From contig OZ014414.1 in assembly GCA_963965975.1 (NCBI GenBank), forward strand, positions 9,171,230 to 9,235,229: DNA of 64,000 nt. Reading direction: 5' to 3'. Source of the stretch: Xestospongia bergquistia (Eukaryota > Porifera > Demospongiae > Haplosclerida > Petrosiidae). The notes under the pieces were generated by a model. That model ran no database searches. It had not been told where the DNA came from and saw only the letters and a list, made by a program, of their open reading frames with translations. A program made the translations under genes and the position numbers. Within the stretch, counting starts at the first letter, position 1, and each line of letters begins with the position of its first letter. Below, piece by piece: positions 36,219 to 60,400 of this stretch.

Positions 36219-38815
36219 ATGGCAAAAGGTCAAGTGTTGTCGATACAGAGTCACGTCGTTCATGGCCACGTTGGTAACACGGCTGCTACTTTCCCGCTAC
36301 AGGTAAGACTCTAAGAACACTATACATATCTAATATTGCCACGTGTACTAGTTATTAGGTTATGAAGTAGACGTTATTAACAGTGTTCAATTCTCAAACC
36401 ATACTGGTAAGTCAGATCATAACTTCCTTATAAGGTAACTATATATTGTTAATACTGTGATATGTTGTACTAATAGTTGCTTACTGTTGTCTCTTATTAG
36501 GTTATGAACAATTTAAAGGACAGGTGTTAGAAGCAGCTGAATTAGATGTCTTAATTTCTGGACTACGTTTTAATAATTTATTAAAATATACTCATGTTTT
36601 AACAGGTTTATATTAGAGGAGGTGACATATCATGTAATGTTGTCTAATCACTCCAGGTTACATTGGGTCTACTTCATTTTTAAATCGAGTAATAGACTTG
36701 ATCTGTGAATTAAAACAACAGAATCCTCAACTTGTCTATGGTAATGTTATTAAGTAGCACAATAAATATAACTAACTGTATTATAATGGATTAGTCCCAT
36801 AATGTCTAATCCCAGAATGTCTAATCCCATAATGTCTAAGGAAATGTGGAAATGTCCCAAAATGTCTAATGCTTTGATCAATTAGCACCAGAGAGTTTTT
36901 GACAGGTACTCTCTGGGATAAAAGGTAGGGTTTGCCAGAACCCATTTCAAATATCAATCATGGATCTTATTACAAATCAGAAAGGAGGACAATCACTACT
37001 ATGGGATGACAGCAGATTCACTCTAAACAGAAAACTAGACAATGGAACCTGCTACTGGAGATGCCACAAGAGATCATGTGCTGCTAGAATCACTACACTT
37101 GGTACAGACATACTACAGCAAACAAATGGCCAGCAGTTTATGCCTTGCTACCATCCAAGATTCGAGCAGATTACAACAGGATGTTTACATACCTCAAGGA
37201 AGAATCATTTTTATCTAGTTTAAGCCATTGTGTAGTTTCTTTTGATTACTAACTTGTGCTAAACTCTTTATAGATACACTTGGATTAATTAACACTATGT
37301 TAACATTAAATTAACACTAGTTAGACATCTTTAGACATTATGGGATGAACCCATTATAATATTAGGATATATTGAGATGAGTTTAAAGTTAATGACATAC
37401 TTGTTTGTTTCATTTACTTCTCAATATATTGTTTGTATAACTTACCAAATTATAATTTACTAAACAAATTATTTTTTAAGCATTTGTCAAATTGTATTAC
37501 TTACCAACATGTCCTGTTACATGTGTTACCATGACAACTAAATCCATCTGTATTGTTTCCCATAGTGTGTGATCCAGTTATGGGAGACAATGGGAAAATG
37601 GTATGTAGATAAAAAAAACCATTATTACATTATGTTACATTAAATATAGTATGTAACTGATGAGCTCCTACCAATTTATTGTGAGAAATTAATTAAACTA
37701 GCTGATGTTATCACTCCTAATCAATATGAAGCAGAGTGAGTAATACCCCTAGTAATTAAGACTGTAATTATTTTAATATATCTTTTTTATTAAGGTTGAT
37801 ACTTGGGATGAGTATAAAGTCTGAAGCTGATGCACAGTTGGTATGAGTTTATGAAATATTTAGAATGAGTATGACTCTATTATAGGCTGTGGATAGACTA
37901 TTATCAAAGAGTGTTAAGTGTGTCATTATTACTAGTGTGGAATTTGTTGGAAGAGAAGATGAGCTAGTTCTATTTGCTGGCAATAATGAAGGTTATATAA
38001 TATTAATACATTATGTCATTATGAGTCATAGTTTTTGTTAATAAGGGTTATATAGTATTAATACATTATGTCATTATGAGTCATAGCTTTGGTTAACAAG
38101 GTTATTATAATCGTAATAAATTTTGTCATTATGAGTCATAGTTTTTGTTAATCATAATCACCGTTACTATTATGAAATAATAGATTGTATTGTAGTTACA
38201 CAAATGTGATGTGACTTGAAACAATTGTAAAATAATTCATTGTAATTAAGCCAACCTCTAATTAGTTACCATGTTATAATGTTACCTAATAAAATATAGG
38301 GTAGATGAAAGATAGGTACATAGAAAAGCAAAGGTATGTAACAACTCTCTCTTAACACTGATAGGAGAAAGAGTTCGACTAGCTTATCCCAAAATTCAAG
38401 CTCCATTTACTGGTACAGGTGACTTATTTACCGCAGTACTGTTAGGTTGGAGTGGACATGGACTACATGTAAACAACATTATTATATCTATTGTTATAAT
38501 ATTTGTTAATAGGTTGCCTGTAAGAAAGCTATCTTAACGATGCAAGCTGTACTGACTCGGACATTAAAGCATGCTCTTGGTAAGTTTGGAGAAAGAGAGA
38601 GAGAGAGAGGGGGGGGGGGGAGGGGAGGGGGGGGGGGAGACGATGTTGTTACTATTTTAATATCTCATGTAGAGTTGTCTGGTGGAGCTAAGCCAAGTCC
38701 AGAACAGATTGAATTACAATTAATACAAAGCAAACAAGATATAGAACACCCACCATCAATTAAGGAGATGGAACTCCAGTCTTCATCAGATAATATGAGC
38801 AATGGAATAAAATAA
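36219..38815 (+). CDS. PDXK: Pyridoxal kinase (304 aa)
   Basis: Exons: 36219-36302, 36352-36406, 36501-36605, 36657-36740, 37566-37600, 37650-37735, 37795-37840, 37886-37991, 38365-38468, 38513-38579, 38673-38815; total 915 nt in frame. Typical features: [20 protein letters not shown] at the N terminus, [41 protein letters not shown] and the catalytic [13 protein letters not shown] with the conserved Asp. It phosphorylates pyridoxal, pyridoxine and pyridoxamine to make PLP in the cytosol. Length is near the human 312. The C-terminal tail [18 protein letters not shown] matches the animal enzymes. Intron 4 holds a FLYWCH-bearing inverted-repeat element; intron 10 has GA/G runs that happen to be open in frame. 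Confidence 0.96.
36779..37361 (+). mobile_element. Inverted-repeat element carrying a FLYWCH zinc-finger frame
   Basis: About 30-bp terminal inverted repeats (TATTATAATGGATTAGTCCC at left; right end reads TATTATAATGGGTTCATCCC on the other strand) with internal CATAATGTCTAATCCC direct repeats. Inside, 36960-37223 encodes 87 codons: [20 protein letters not shown], then [15 protein letters not shown], the FLYWCH pattern (F/Y/W and the C...C...H...H zinc ligands, with the last part altered). FLYWCH domains are common in MULE-type transposons. The element lies within PDXK intron 4. Target duplication could be TA. Confidence 0.75.
37985..38165. repeat. ~56-bp tandem triplication in PDXK intron 8
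   Basis: Three imperfect copies containing TTTTGTCATTATGAGTCATAG or TTATGTCATTATGAGTCATAG, next to the splice donor at 37991. Confidence 0.8.
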
Positions 38816-38941
38816 ATTAATATTATTAATTATCTCTAATTCTGACAATAATTTTAATTAGAAAATTCATTTATTTATTAATAGAACGTTGTTATTTTGT
38901 TGACTTGTATGTCTCATGTCTTATAAACACACACATATTAG
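38816..38941. other. Convergent 3' ends of PDXK and MFI
   Basis: 126 bp separate two stop codons on opposite strands. AATAAA-like signals occur for both genes (AATAAAATAAATT across the PDXK stop). Transcript 3' ends probably overlap. Confidence 0.55.
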
Positions 38942-41900
38942 TTAACTCTCTATTTTTGTTGTTAGTTTTATTGTATAAGGGTCATCATGAACAGAACTAG
39001 TTCCTAAAGTCTGCCAATCTGATATGTACCTAAATGAAAATGAAAAACAGTCTAACCTCCTCCAGTACTAAGCAAAGGAAAATAGTTTTAATACTTCAAC
39101 GCTGAGAAAGTCATAGAAGTATCCATCTTAGTAATCCTTGCAGTTTAAAAGCTTTGTATAACAATTTTTATGAAATTCTATTGTTCTAAGATTTCCTACA
39201 GTCTTTTATAGTATTGCTATGTTAATATAATTGTATTAAGTTGATAAACTTACTGTTCAAAATCAAGTGTAGTGCTCCATTGTATTAAATCATCAATACT
39301 CTCTTCAATATCTTCAATCTTGTCTTCTTCCATTAGTTCTCGTTGATCTTGTTGTTCAGAATCTACTGGAGTTGTTTGAAGTGTTCCCTCTGTTCTCTGT
39401 TTGAAGTGTTCTCTACTGTTCTCTCTGTAACTGCATGAACAAATGGAATAATGTTGTATGTGTGTGTGTGAGAAATGAGTATACTAACAGTTTTATCATC
39501 CATTCTCTCTTTCTTTGTTTTCTTCTCTTGACAATATCTTCTTGTCTTTGACACTATTGTATGGTAAGTCATTGTAGTAAGTACTGATGTTCACTAGTCT
39601 AGAGCTTACTAATGGTAGCTATCCTAGGTCACTGTGGTAAGTACTGATGTTCACTAGTCTAGAACTTACTAATGGTAGCTATCCTAGGTCACTGTGGTAA
39701 GTACTGATGTTCACTAGTCTAGAGCTTACTAATGGTAGCTATCCTAAGTTACTGATGTAAGTACTGATGTTCACTAGTCTAGAGCTTACTAATGGTAGCT
39801 ATCCTAGGTCACTATGGTAAGTACTGATGTTCACTAGTCTAGAGCTTACTAATGGTAGCTATCCTAGGTTACTGATGTAAGTACTTAGTCTAAAGATAAC
39901 TACTGAGTTAGCTCTTAACTTACGTTCATGTGATGAAAAGGTACAGACTTTGTTAAACAACTTGTCATATATTGATCACTAGAGAACATTCTAGATGACT
40001 AAAGAGACCAAATATATAATTGATAATACATTAATTACTGATATAGGTCTCCAGCCATTATTCTCTTGTCTTCTATACCAGTTATCAGTATTTACAGGAA
40101 GTATGCGAGGATTAGTATTGTGTATATCTTGTCCTAGTTGTCTTCTTTCACTCATAGCTGTGTAATCTCGTGGACTAAATGTACACATGTCAACTATAGT
40201 ACGAGTAGTGAAGATTTTGTAGTAGATAGTTGGAGGAAACTTGTCCTATGAGAAGAAATGGATACATGAATGAATGGATGGATAGTTGAATGAATGGGTG
40301 GATAGGTGGTTCCACATACCCCTCCTAAACGAAATCTCACATAACCTCCTGACGCTTTATCAAGGAGCTGTGCCTAGTAATAAAATGGAGTCAATATAAT
40401 ATTATAATATTGTAGTATACCTCTAGTGGATTAATACACTTTAATAGTGAGGCTGGATTGCCTTTTCTGTGAAAGTTAATCAGTTCCTTATAATATTTGA
40501 ACACTTTATAATCCTATAATCAATAGATTAATGATGTAATTATATTATAATAATATTATAGTATATAGTATTATATATAATAATAATAGTTACATATATT
40601 ATGATAATACTATAGTATATAATCTTATAGTATATAGTATTATATAATAATAATAGTTACATATATTATGATAATACTATAGTATATAATCTTATAGTAT
40701 ATAGTATTATATAATAATAATAGTTACATATATTATGATAATACTATAGTATATAATCTTATAGTATATAGTATTATATAATAATAATAGTTACATATAT
40801 TATGATAATACTATAGTATATAATCTTATAGTATATAGTATTATATAATAATAATAGTTACATATATTATGATAATACTATAGTATATAATCTTATAGTA
40901 TATAGTATTATATAATAATAATAGTTACATATATTATGATAATACTATAGTATATAATCTTATAGTATATAGTATTATATAATAATAATAGTTACATATA
41001 TTATGATAATACTATAGTATATAATCTTATAGTATATAGTATTATATAATAATAATAGTTACAGATATTATGATAATATTATAGTATATAATGTTATAGT
41101 ATATAGTATTATATATAATAATAGTTACATATATTATGATAATACTATAGTATATAATCTTATAGTATATAGTATTATATAATAATAATAGTTACAGATA
41201 TTATGATAATATTATAGTATATAATGTTATAGTATATAGTATTATATATAATAATAGTTACATATATTATGATAATACTATAGTATATAATCTTATAGTA
41301 TATAGTATTATATAATAATAATAGTTACAGATATTATGATAATATTATAGTATATAATGTTATAGTATATAGTATTATATATAATAATAGTTACATATAT
41401 TATGATAATACTGGTTACTTACACTGTAGCCTCTCCATGTTTGTTGAATGGCTACAGCTGCTGTGTGTCTAGTCCAAACTTTGCGCTAAATAGATGAAAT
41501 GGACAGATGTAATGAATTGATGGATGAATAGGTTAATAAATGGATACATAATATTACTATTATGGATGAATAGGTTAATAAATGGATACATAATATTACT
41601 ATTATGGATGAATAGGTTAATAAATGGATACATAATATTACTATTATGGATGAATAGACAGGTAGATGGATGTATGGATAAATTACATATAGATCAACAG
41701 ACCTTAATAATTCCCTGTAAAGTCAATGAATCCTACAAGACATAATATAAAATCATGTTGCCCTTGTCATTATATACTAATTACCTGTGATTTAGTACTA
41801 GTACATGAAGACTGTGGTTTATGCAGACATAATATATCCTTTAATTTACTCCTTGTTCTATGACCACGCCATATCCTTTGTATCTCAATAACAGCTGCTA

Positions 41901-42222
41901 ATCTGGTTTGATCTTCATTCACTGATTCTTCTCTTTTCTTAATAATTTCCTGTAATATATCCAGTAAATATTGTAAAATATTGTAAAGTATATAGCTGTT
42001 CTTCATTCCTTTCTTTACTACATTATCTCTATCCATTCATCTATCCTAATGACAATGGATGGTACCTTTCTAATTGATGGGTCAGCGATAGCTAAAAGAT
42101 AGCTTTGATCATTATCACCTGTTGTATTTAAAATTTTAATTCATATTAAATATTTATATACTATTTTCTTTACCTGGAAACTTGACATTTATCAATAATG
42201 TTCTTACTTCATTCAATTCCAT
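38942..42222 (-). CDS. MFI: C11orf65/MFI-like IQ-motif protein
   Basis: Starts MELNEVRTLLINVKFPG at 42222. Two IQ-like calmodulin-binding motifs follow: AAVIEIQRIWRGHRTRSK (near 41845-41920) and AAVAIQQTWRGY (near 41430-41485). The core exons near 39990-40505 give LLKCINPLEAQLLDKASGG, VRFRLGGDKFPPTIYYKIFT and WYRRQENNGWRPIS, which match human C11orf65 closely. A later exon gives RQEDIVKRRKQRKREWM, and the tail WSTTLDFEQYISDWQTLGTS is also conserved. Human MFI is reported as an inhibitor of DRP1-dependent mitochondrial fission. Several introns are filled with tandem repeats. I did not verify every small exon, so exact length is open; the N-terminal exons are the least certain. Confidence 0.85.
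39572..39885 (-). repeat. 60-bp minisatellite, about 5 units, MFI intron
   Basis: Reverse complement of the PDHA1/MAN1A-2 minisatellite as read on the plus strand, hence the same orientation relative to its own transcript. Confidence 0.95.
40555..41412. repeat. 67-bp AT-rich satellite array in MFI intron
   Basis: About 13 units. GTTACATATATTATGATAAT recurs at 40589, 40656, 40723, 40790 and so on, exactly 67 bp apart. The right half alternates with a variant unit (GTTACAGATATTATGATAAT), giving a two-unit higher-order repeat. Confidence 0.95.
41521..41660. repeat. 42-bp tandem repeat, 3 units
   Basis: Units start TGGATGAATAGGTTAATAAA; in frame as 14 codons by chance, intronic to MFI. Confidence 0.9.
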
Positions 42223-42366
42223 ATCTCAAATTGATGCATCCACGTTGTTTAGTCTCCTAGCAACTACTATGTAGGCGTGGTTAATTAATTATTTTCATTA
42301 TTAAGTTTTTAGTATTATAGTGTATTATGTACTAAAACGAGAAAAGGGCGTGGTATTGGGGTGTGG
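42223..42366 (-). promoter_or_regulatory. MFI upstream region / CEP43 3' end
   Basis: 144 bp between the CEP43 stop and MFI start, both on the minus strand. AGGCGTGGTTAATTAATT contains a GGCGTGG (KLF/Sp-like) box, also found near other starts in the window. Confidence 0.45.
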
Positions 42367-43990
42367 TTATTGTATATGTTCTGTATAGTCAAAGTCACCA
42401 ACGGCTGAAGTACTTGTCTGAGAAAGAGAATGGTCTGTTGTGTCATACTATAAAAGATACAGTTACCATGACGATAATCAATGAAACAAACATCATACAT
42501 ACCTTAGCACTATGTAAAGCTGACAAGTCATCATCTGACTCCGCCCCTTCTCCACCCACATTTAATCCATTAGTTCCCCTACAAGACAAAGTAATGATGA
42601 TAATATATTACACATCTATGAGCTCCATAACTATAGCAACTGTAACTATGGCAACCATACCTTCTTAATGGATCAGTTTCAATTAAGTCTTTCTTCTTAT
42701 CTTTAGATTTTTCATTGGTTGTTGAAGGAAAAGGACCATCCCTACTTGAGCTTCCCTGAAGGATGCTCTCTAAAATGTCTCCACCTCTTCCAAGACTATC
42801 AGATGACTTCAAAAATTTACCATCTAAACTAAAATCATCACGACTGCCTTCTATAGTTTTCACAAGTGGATTAGTATCTAAGGAGATCATGGGTGTGTCC
42901 AGTGGGTGAGGTTTAGATGTAGTTACAGTATCCAGTGGGAGTGGTTTGGAAGTGGTCACAGCTGAGAATGAAAAAGAGGATGGTTGTCCTATAGAGGCTA
43001 CTGCAGTAGTTGGAGGGGGTGTGGTTAAAAAGGCTGGGATTATTGTGGATGCAGAGGTTGCCATGGTGAGAGAAGGTACAGTAAATGACGGTATTGTTAT
43101 GTTCTCTGAAATCTGCGGAGGTGAACTTTTAGCTTGTTTAAGTAAACCAAGCAACAATGGAGCATCAGACATTGGATTAAGACCTGCGTCATTAGCTAAC
43201 TGATCTCTGCCTTGATATGACTCAAGCTATTAAAGATAAATGGATAGATAAAGATATAAATGGACAAAATAGATAAGCAAATGGATACATAGACAAACAA
43301 ATGGATATACTGGATAGAAATGGATGGACATTAGGTCGGTTTATAATTAGTTGGGATAAATTGATGAAACAGAAATGAACGAATAAGACAAATAGACAGA
43401 TACCCATACCACATTGGTTTCAGGATCAAACACAGAACATGTGAAATCAAGTTCAAAAAACTCTAAAAATTCTTGTACAAGACCAGCAGTCATTTGACCT
43501 GGAATAACAAGCATATGTCATTTATTTACTAAATGTACTATATTATCCCTAGACTATATGTATTGTATGTGTATATGATATAATGTACCTACATGTATTT
43601 GTTACATATATTTACATGTACATGTACTTGATGTAAATATTTATATATACCTTCTTTGCTCTTTAAGAAGGTTTTGAGTTTATCGTTTCCAAGAGGATGT
43701 GGTTTCTATGGTAACAGGATAAATATTATGCAGCAAGAAAGTTTCTCTTACATCTTTTGATTCTTGTTCTTCTAATGCTAAAAAAACACTAGCTCTCAAC
43801 TGTGCCTGGAGGAGAGATTGTTGATAAGGGGTGTGGCTTGTAAAAGGTTAATTATCTAATTTATAGACTTTGTTTATTTTAAAATTTCTATATAAACTTA
43901 CTCGTATCTTTCCTAGTATGCCCTGAGTCTCTAAGGTCTGTGCTACTAAGTCTCGCAGTTCCACATCTTCTTGTTCTTCGCCCGCCATGT
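42367..43990 (-). CDS. CEP43: CEP43/FGFR1OP-like centrosomal protein (335 aa)
   Basis: Exons: 43904-43990, 43752-43805, 43651-43705, 43410-43498, 42661-43226, 42503-42578, 42367-42447; total 1008 nt in frame. The N terminus (EDVELRDLVAQTLETQG, AQLRASVFLALEEQE, TAGLVQEFLEFFELDFT) matches the FOP/TOF-LisH dimerisation region of FGFR1OP, which anchors CEP350 and CAP350-associated complexes at centrioles and acts in ciliogenesis. The centre is a low-complexity Ser/Thr/Pro-rich stretch, then acidic and Lys-rich segments. The tail ends FDYTEHIQ. Divergent with MAN1A-1, 190 bp apart. Confidence 0.93.
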
Positions 43991-44180
43991 TTCAAAATAT
44001 AATATGATCACGTGATCTTAAAGTAACTCTAGGCGTGGTTTATTTTAGTAGGGGCGTGCTCCACAGAAGTCCTCAGTTTATAATTGTATCCTATCATAAC
44101 CGTCCTCTTGATCTTTGTCTACATCAAGAAAGGCCCATTTTCAAGAGGGAAGAGGAAAAACTTCCTCTCTAGCAGCAGAT
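43991..44180. promoter_or_regulatory. Bidirectional promoter CEP43 / MAN1A-1
   Basis: Contains the palindrome GATCACGTGATC (E-box at 44011-44016), AGGCGTGG and GGGGCGTG boxes. Sequence from 44115 is in frame with MAN1A-1 and would add 22 residues if an upstream ATG were used. Confidence 0.6.
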
Positions 44181-50504
<6,324 letters not shown>

Positions 50505-50868
50505 TTAGAATATTGGAAGTATTAATAATTATTATTGATTTATTAATTATTTAATTGTGCTACTTAAATATTAATTAATTTTTATTGTAATTTCTAATTT
50601 CCTGCACATACGATCTCCAATGATGTCTGTTCTATGTACCTTTCTCAACAATTTAAAATAATATTATTTACTTATGGGAACTTATATTATAATATTGTAA
50701 ATTTATTTCAGCAAACTCTTCGTAACAAGAATAATAGTTTAAAATCATGACCGGTACGTACATACCACGTGGTCTCTGGGCCGACTGCGCGAACAAGGAA
50801 AATTAATTAACTATTTATCACAAGAAAAGGAATTTAACAGATGGTTCATCTTATTACTTAGACAAACG
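50505..50868 (+). promoter_or_regulatory. MAN1A-1 3' end and MAN1A-2 promoter
   Basis: 364 bp. The right part is less AT-rich and contains CACGTG at 50766-50771 and GACTGCGCG. No other gene seen. Confidence 0.5.
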
Positions 50869-57070
<6,202 letters not shown>

Positions 57071-57416
57071 ATATTATTTATAATTTATTAGTTGATTTTT
57101 TTTAATTTCTGTATTTCATATTCTATTTTAAATTCAATCAGTTGAGAATAAAAGGTATTTTTAATGAAAGTATAGTTGGAGAAGGCATTGACATTTGTCA
57201 TTTGATAAATAGTAACTTTAATATATACATATAAAAACTTATTGTATTACATGACTACACTAGAAGGGACTAGCAGTAGAAATCACATTGAATTTCTGTC
57301 AGTCATCAAATCCTTTGACTATTGTAGTCAAAGGATTTGATGATTGCACTTTTAGTGTTACAATATTCATATTTGATGGTATGTGACCACACCCTCTCTA
57401 GACTTCTACTATAACT
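57071..57416. promoter_or_regulatory. MAN1A-2 3' region and gene E upstream region, with perfect hairpin
   Basis: 346 bp without a gene. A perfect 19-bp-arm, 3-nt-loop hairpin lies at 57303-57343 (TCATCAAATCCTTTGACTA and its exact complement), between the two genes. CACACCCTCTCTAGAC near 57390 is just upstream of the gene E start. Confidence 0.55.
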
Positions 57417-60400
57417 ATGGAATCTCGTGAGATACAAGACTTTATAGAATTGTTTATTATTTAATTTATCTATTTCTCAGGTATTTCTCCTACTAAATAT
57501 GAACTACTCAATTTATTAGCTGATATTAATGATAAGTGGTATGAGATTGGTGGATCATTAAAGGTTTCTCAGAATCTTTTAAATGGTCTAACAAGTAGTC
57601 AGTTAAGTAATACTTACAAACTTGATCAAGTCATTGAGAACTGGTTAACTACTACTGAGTCACATCTTGTTACCTGGGAAACTGTGATCAATGCTATTAA
57701 GAGTCCTATTGTTAATAATAACAAGAAAGCTACTGAAATACATGAGTACTTAACTAGAGGTAATTAGAACATTGTGTTTATTAGATCTAATAAAATATAA
57801 ATAATTAATTAATAGAGGACATTGATATACCAAGTTTAAGAAAGAGAAAAAGAGATGTTCAAACAATGGAATTAGAACAAAAGCATGTAAAACATGATCT
57901 GAATACAGGTATAAATTAATATTAGTAGTACATATAATTATAATATTAATATTTATTATTTATTTTTAACTCTTATCCACTCCAGCTTGTCAAATGTTAC
58001 ATAAACACTCTGATAGGATTTTACCACTTACTCTTCCTGTGGAGATTGTTCAGATGTTATATACAGAGAGAGTGATCTCTAAGGAGACATTAGATGAAGT
58101 TAATAGATTGGGAGGTGTACTAGGAGATGGTCCATTGAGAGCACTACATACTACAGTGTCTGAAGATCCTAGCAAACTAAAATTGTTTGCAAGTATCTTA
58201 TTAAAATCTGAACAAACAGTATTAATTGGTCAAGATATACTCAAGGAGTTTGGTAAATAAATGTTTTATAATATTTAATATAATTACTGACTGTATTAAT
58301 AGATCAAACATTCCCTTCTCAAGTCAGTCTTCCCAGAACATATCAATATGATTTTGATCAAATGAAAGTGAGCCTTGGGAATCTCATTGAAACAGTTGAA
58401 CCACTCATTGGTAAAGCTATTCCTTCATTGAAGAAGCTCAAAAAATATCTTGGAAGATGTTTCCGAGAGTTAAAACCTCAATTACCATCAGCTGAATCAT
58501 TTGATGATGTCATGGAACTAGTAGAAGATAAATGTACCATTATTAACATCTGTTGTTTGGAGGCTATTGTTGATCACTACAATATAACAGAAGCTAAGAG
58601 ACATATCACAGAGTTCAAGACAACTGTAGATATGTTTTGTGAAAAGGTGAAAACTGACATATGTATTAACCAGGATTTCAAGGTCACTTCTTCACATCAT
58701 CTCACCTGTGAGACTATAGAGTTTGTATTGGAATGGAAAACAGATGAACATACTCTTAGTCACATTAAAGATTTGCTATCAAAAGCATTCAAAGATATGG
58801 CAAAGTCAGTCCAAGTTAGAGCTATAAAAGAAGGAAACTCTATCATTGTGACCTGCTATGCTCCACATTATATGATGGATATTTTACTTATAACAGCAGA
58901 GGAGAATGTTGACATTTTGAGAGAGATGGGAATGACAAAACTCACTCTTGGCTACTACACTATTTATGACAAACATCAAAGAGACAAGGTAAGAGATGAG
59001 TAGTATTAGACAACAGTTACTACATGTGTTGTTTATTGATATATAGGAGGTTAGAACTGTTGTAGAAGAGAATACAAAGGAGTTGAGAAGTCCTACTATA
59101 GAAGAGGAGTTGAGAAGTCAACTTGAACTACAACAAACCATCAGTAAAAAGATGACTTTACAAATATCATCTGTTGTCCAACAAAGTGAAGGTATTTGTC
59201 CATGTAGTCAATAATCACTGTTTATTTAATAGCTGTCTATTATATGATATATCTGATTTAAAATTCAATGTTTCTATGTAGAAAGAAAAGAAATGAAAGA
59301 AAAAACAATCAAAGATTTGAGATCACATTTGAAATGGAAGGAAGGTATTATTAATACAATAGCTATCACTAACATAGTCTGTGTTACTGATTTATCAATA
59401 CATAATTATAATTAATAATTATATTTAGTTATTAAGGAAAAGTTGCTGTTAGTGTCTGCAAAAAGACAAAAAGAGTTGGAGACACTACAGGAAAAGATAA
59501 TGTCATTGACATTACGATTAAGAGAAAGAGACCAACAGATTGAGAAGTTAAAACAGAGTTTGAAAGGTAACTGGTATTAGTGACTTCTCATTATATGATA
59601 TGGTTGGTTAGATCAGTTAAAAGGTTCAGCTGATAATAAAGATGAAACCACTCCTCCAAGTAAGTTTATATGATAATATTCTATCTCTTATAATCAATAA
59701 TCTTAATAATTATTAAATTTATAAGCCACAATAATTAAATTCATAATATATAAAAAATGAATTTCCATATTTACTATAGACTCCCTTAGTGTCAGTATAA
59801 TATGATAGAGTTATGATTATGATAAGATCTATAAAATGTTTATATTAAGTGTTATCATATTACACTATATACATGTACATGTTTAATATAAGTATCTTAT
59901 ATAGAGTCTCCAGTATTACATGATATATTAAAGGACTCTGATGATAATAAAGAGACAAAGGATGAAGAGTCAGACAAAAGAGGTAAGACTCAGAGAATGT
60001 TATATTAGTTTATTATAATTATAATATAATAAAATACACATACACTACAAGTATTGTTATATTTATAATGTAACTTTATTGACATGAATAGCAACTAAAT
60101 GGCTAAGTACTACATATATTGTTACTGACAAATATTAATACACTTGACTGTGTCTTAATTGACTCCACCTATAATGGACATAAGTAATAATGATGTCATT
60201 ATAACTATTCTTGTTATGAAAGAACTACCTTGTATATTATAATACCATGTATGGTCTGGTGAAGTTAGCCTTTGAGAGGAAGGATCTGGTAGCATATATT
60301 ACATTAGGAATTTAATTTTACTGTATGTGGTTAATTTTATTATATGTTAATATCATAGAGAAACATAATTAACTCAGCCCCTTTCTCTTGAGTTGGTTTA

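Noticed and set aside
38580-38672. Continuous frame through [17 protein letters not shown] in PDXK
   Set aside because: It is low-complexity GA/G sequence with a good GT donor and AG acceptor at its ends; splicing restores the conserved family sequence, so it is an intron that happens to be open.
42946-43203. Plus-strand 85-codon frame inside CEP43
   Set aside because: Antisense of the large low-complexity CEP43 exon, which is supported by the conserved N-terminal exons on the minus strand.
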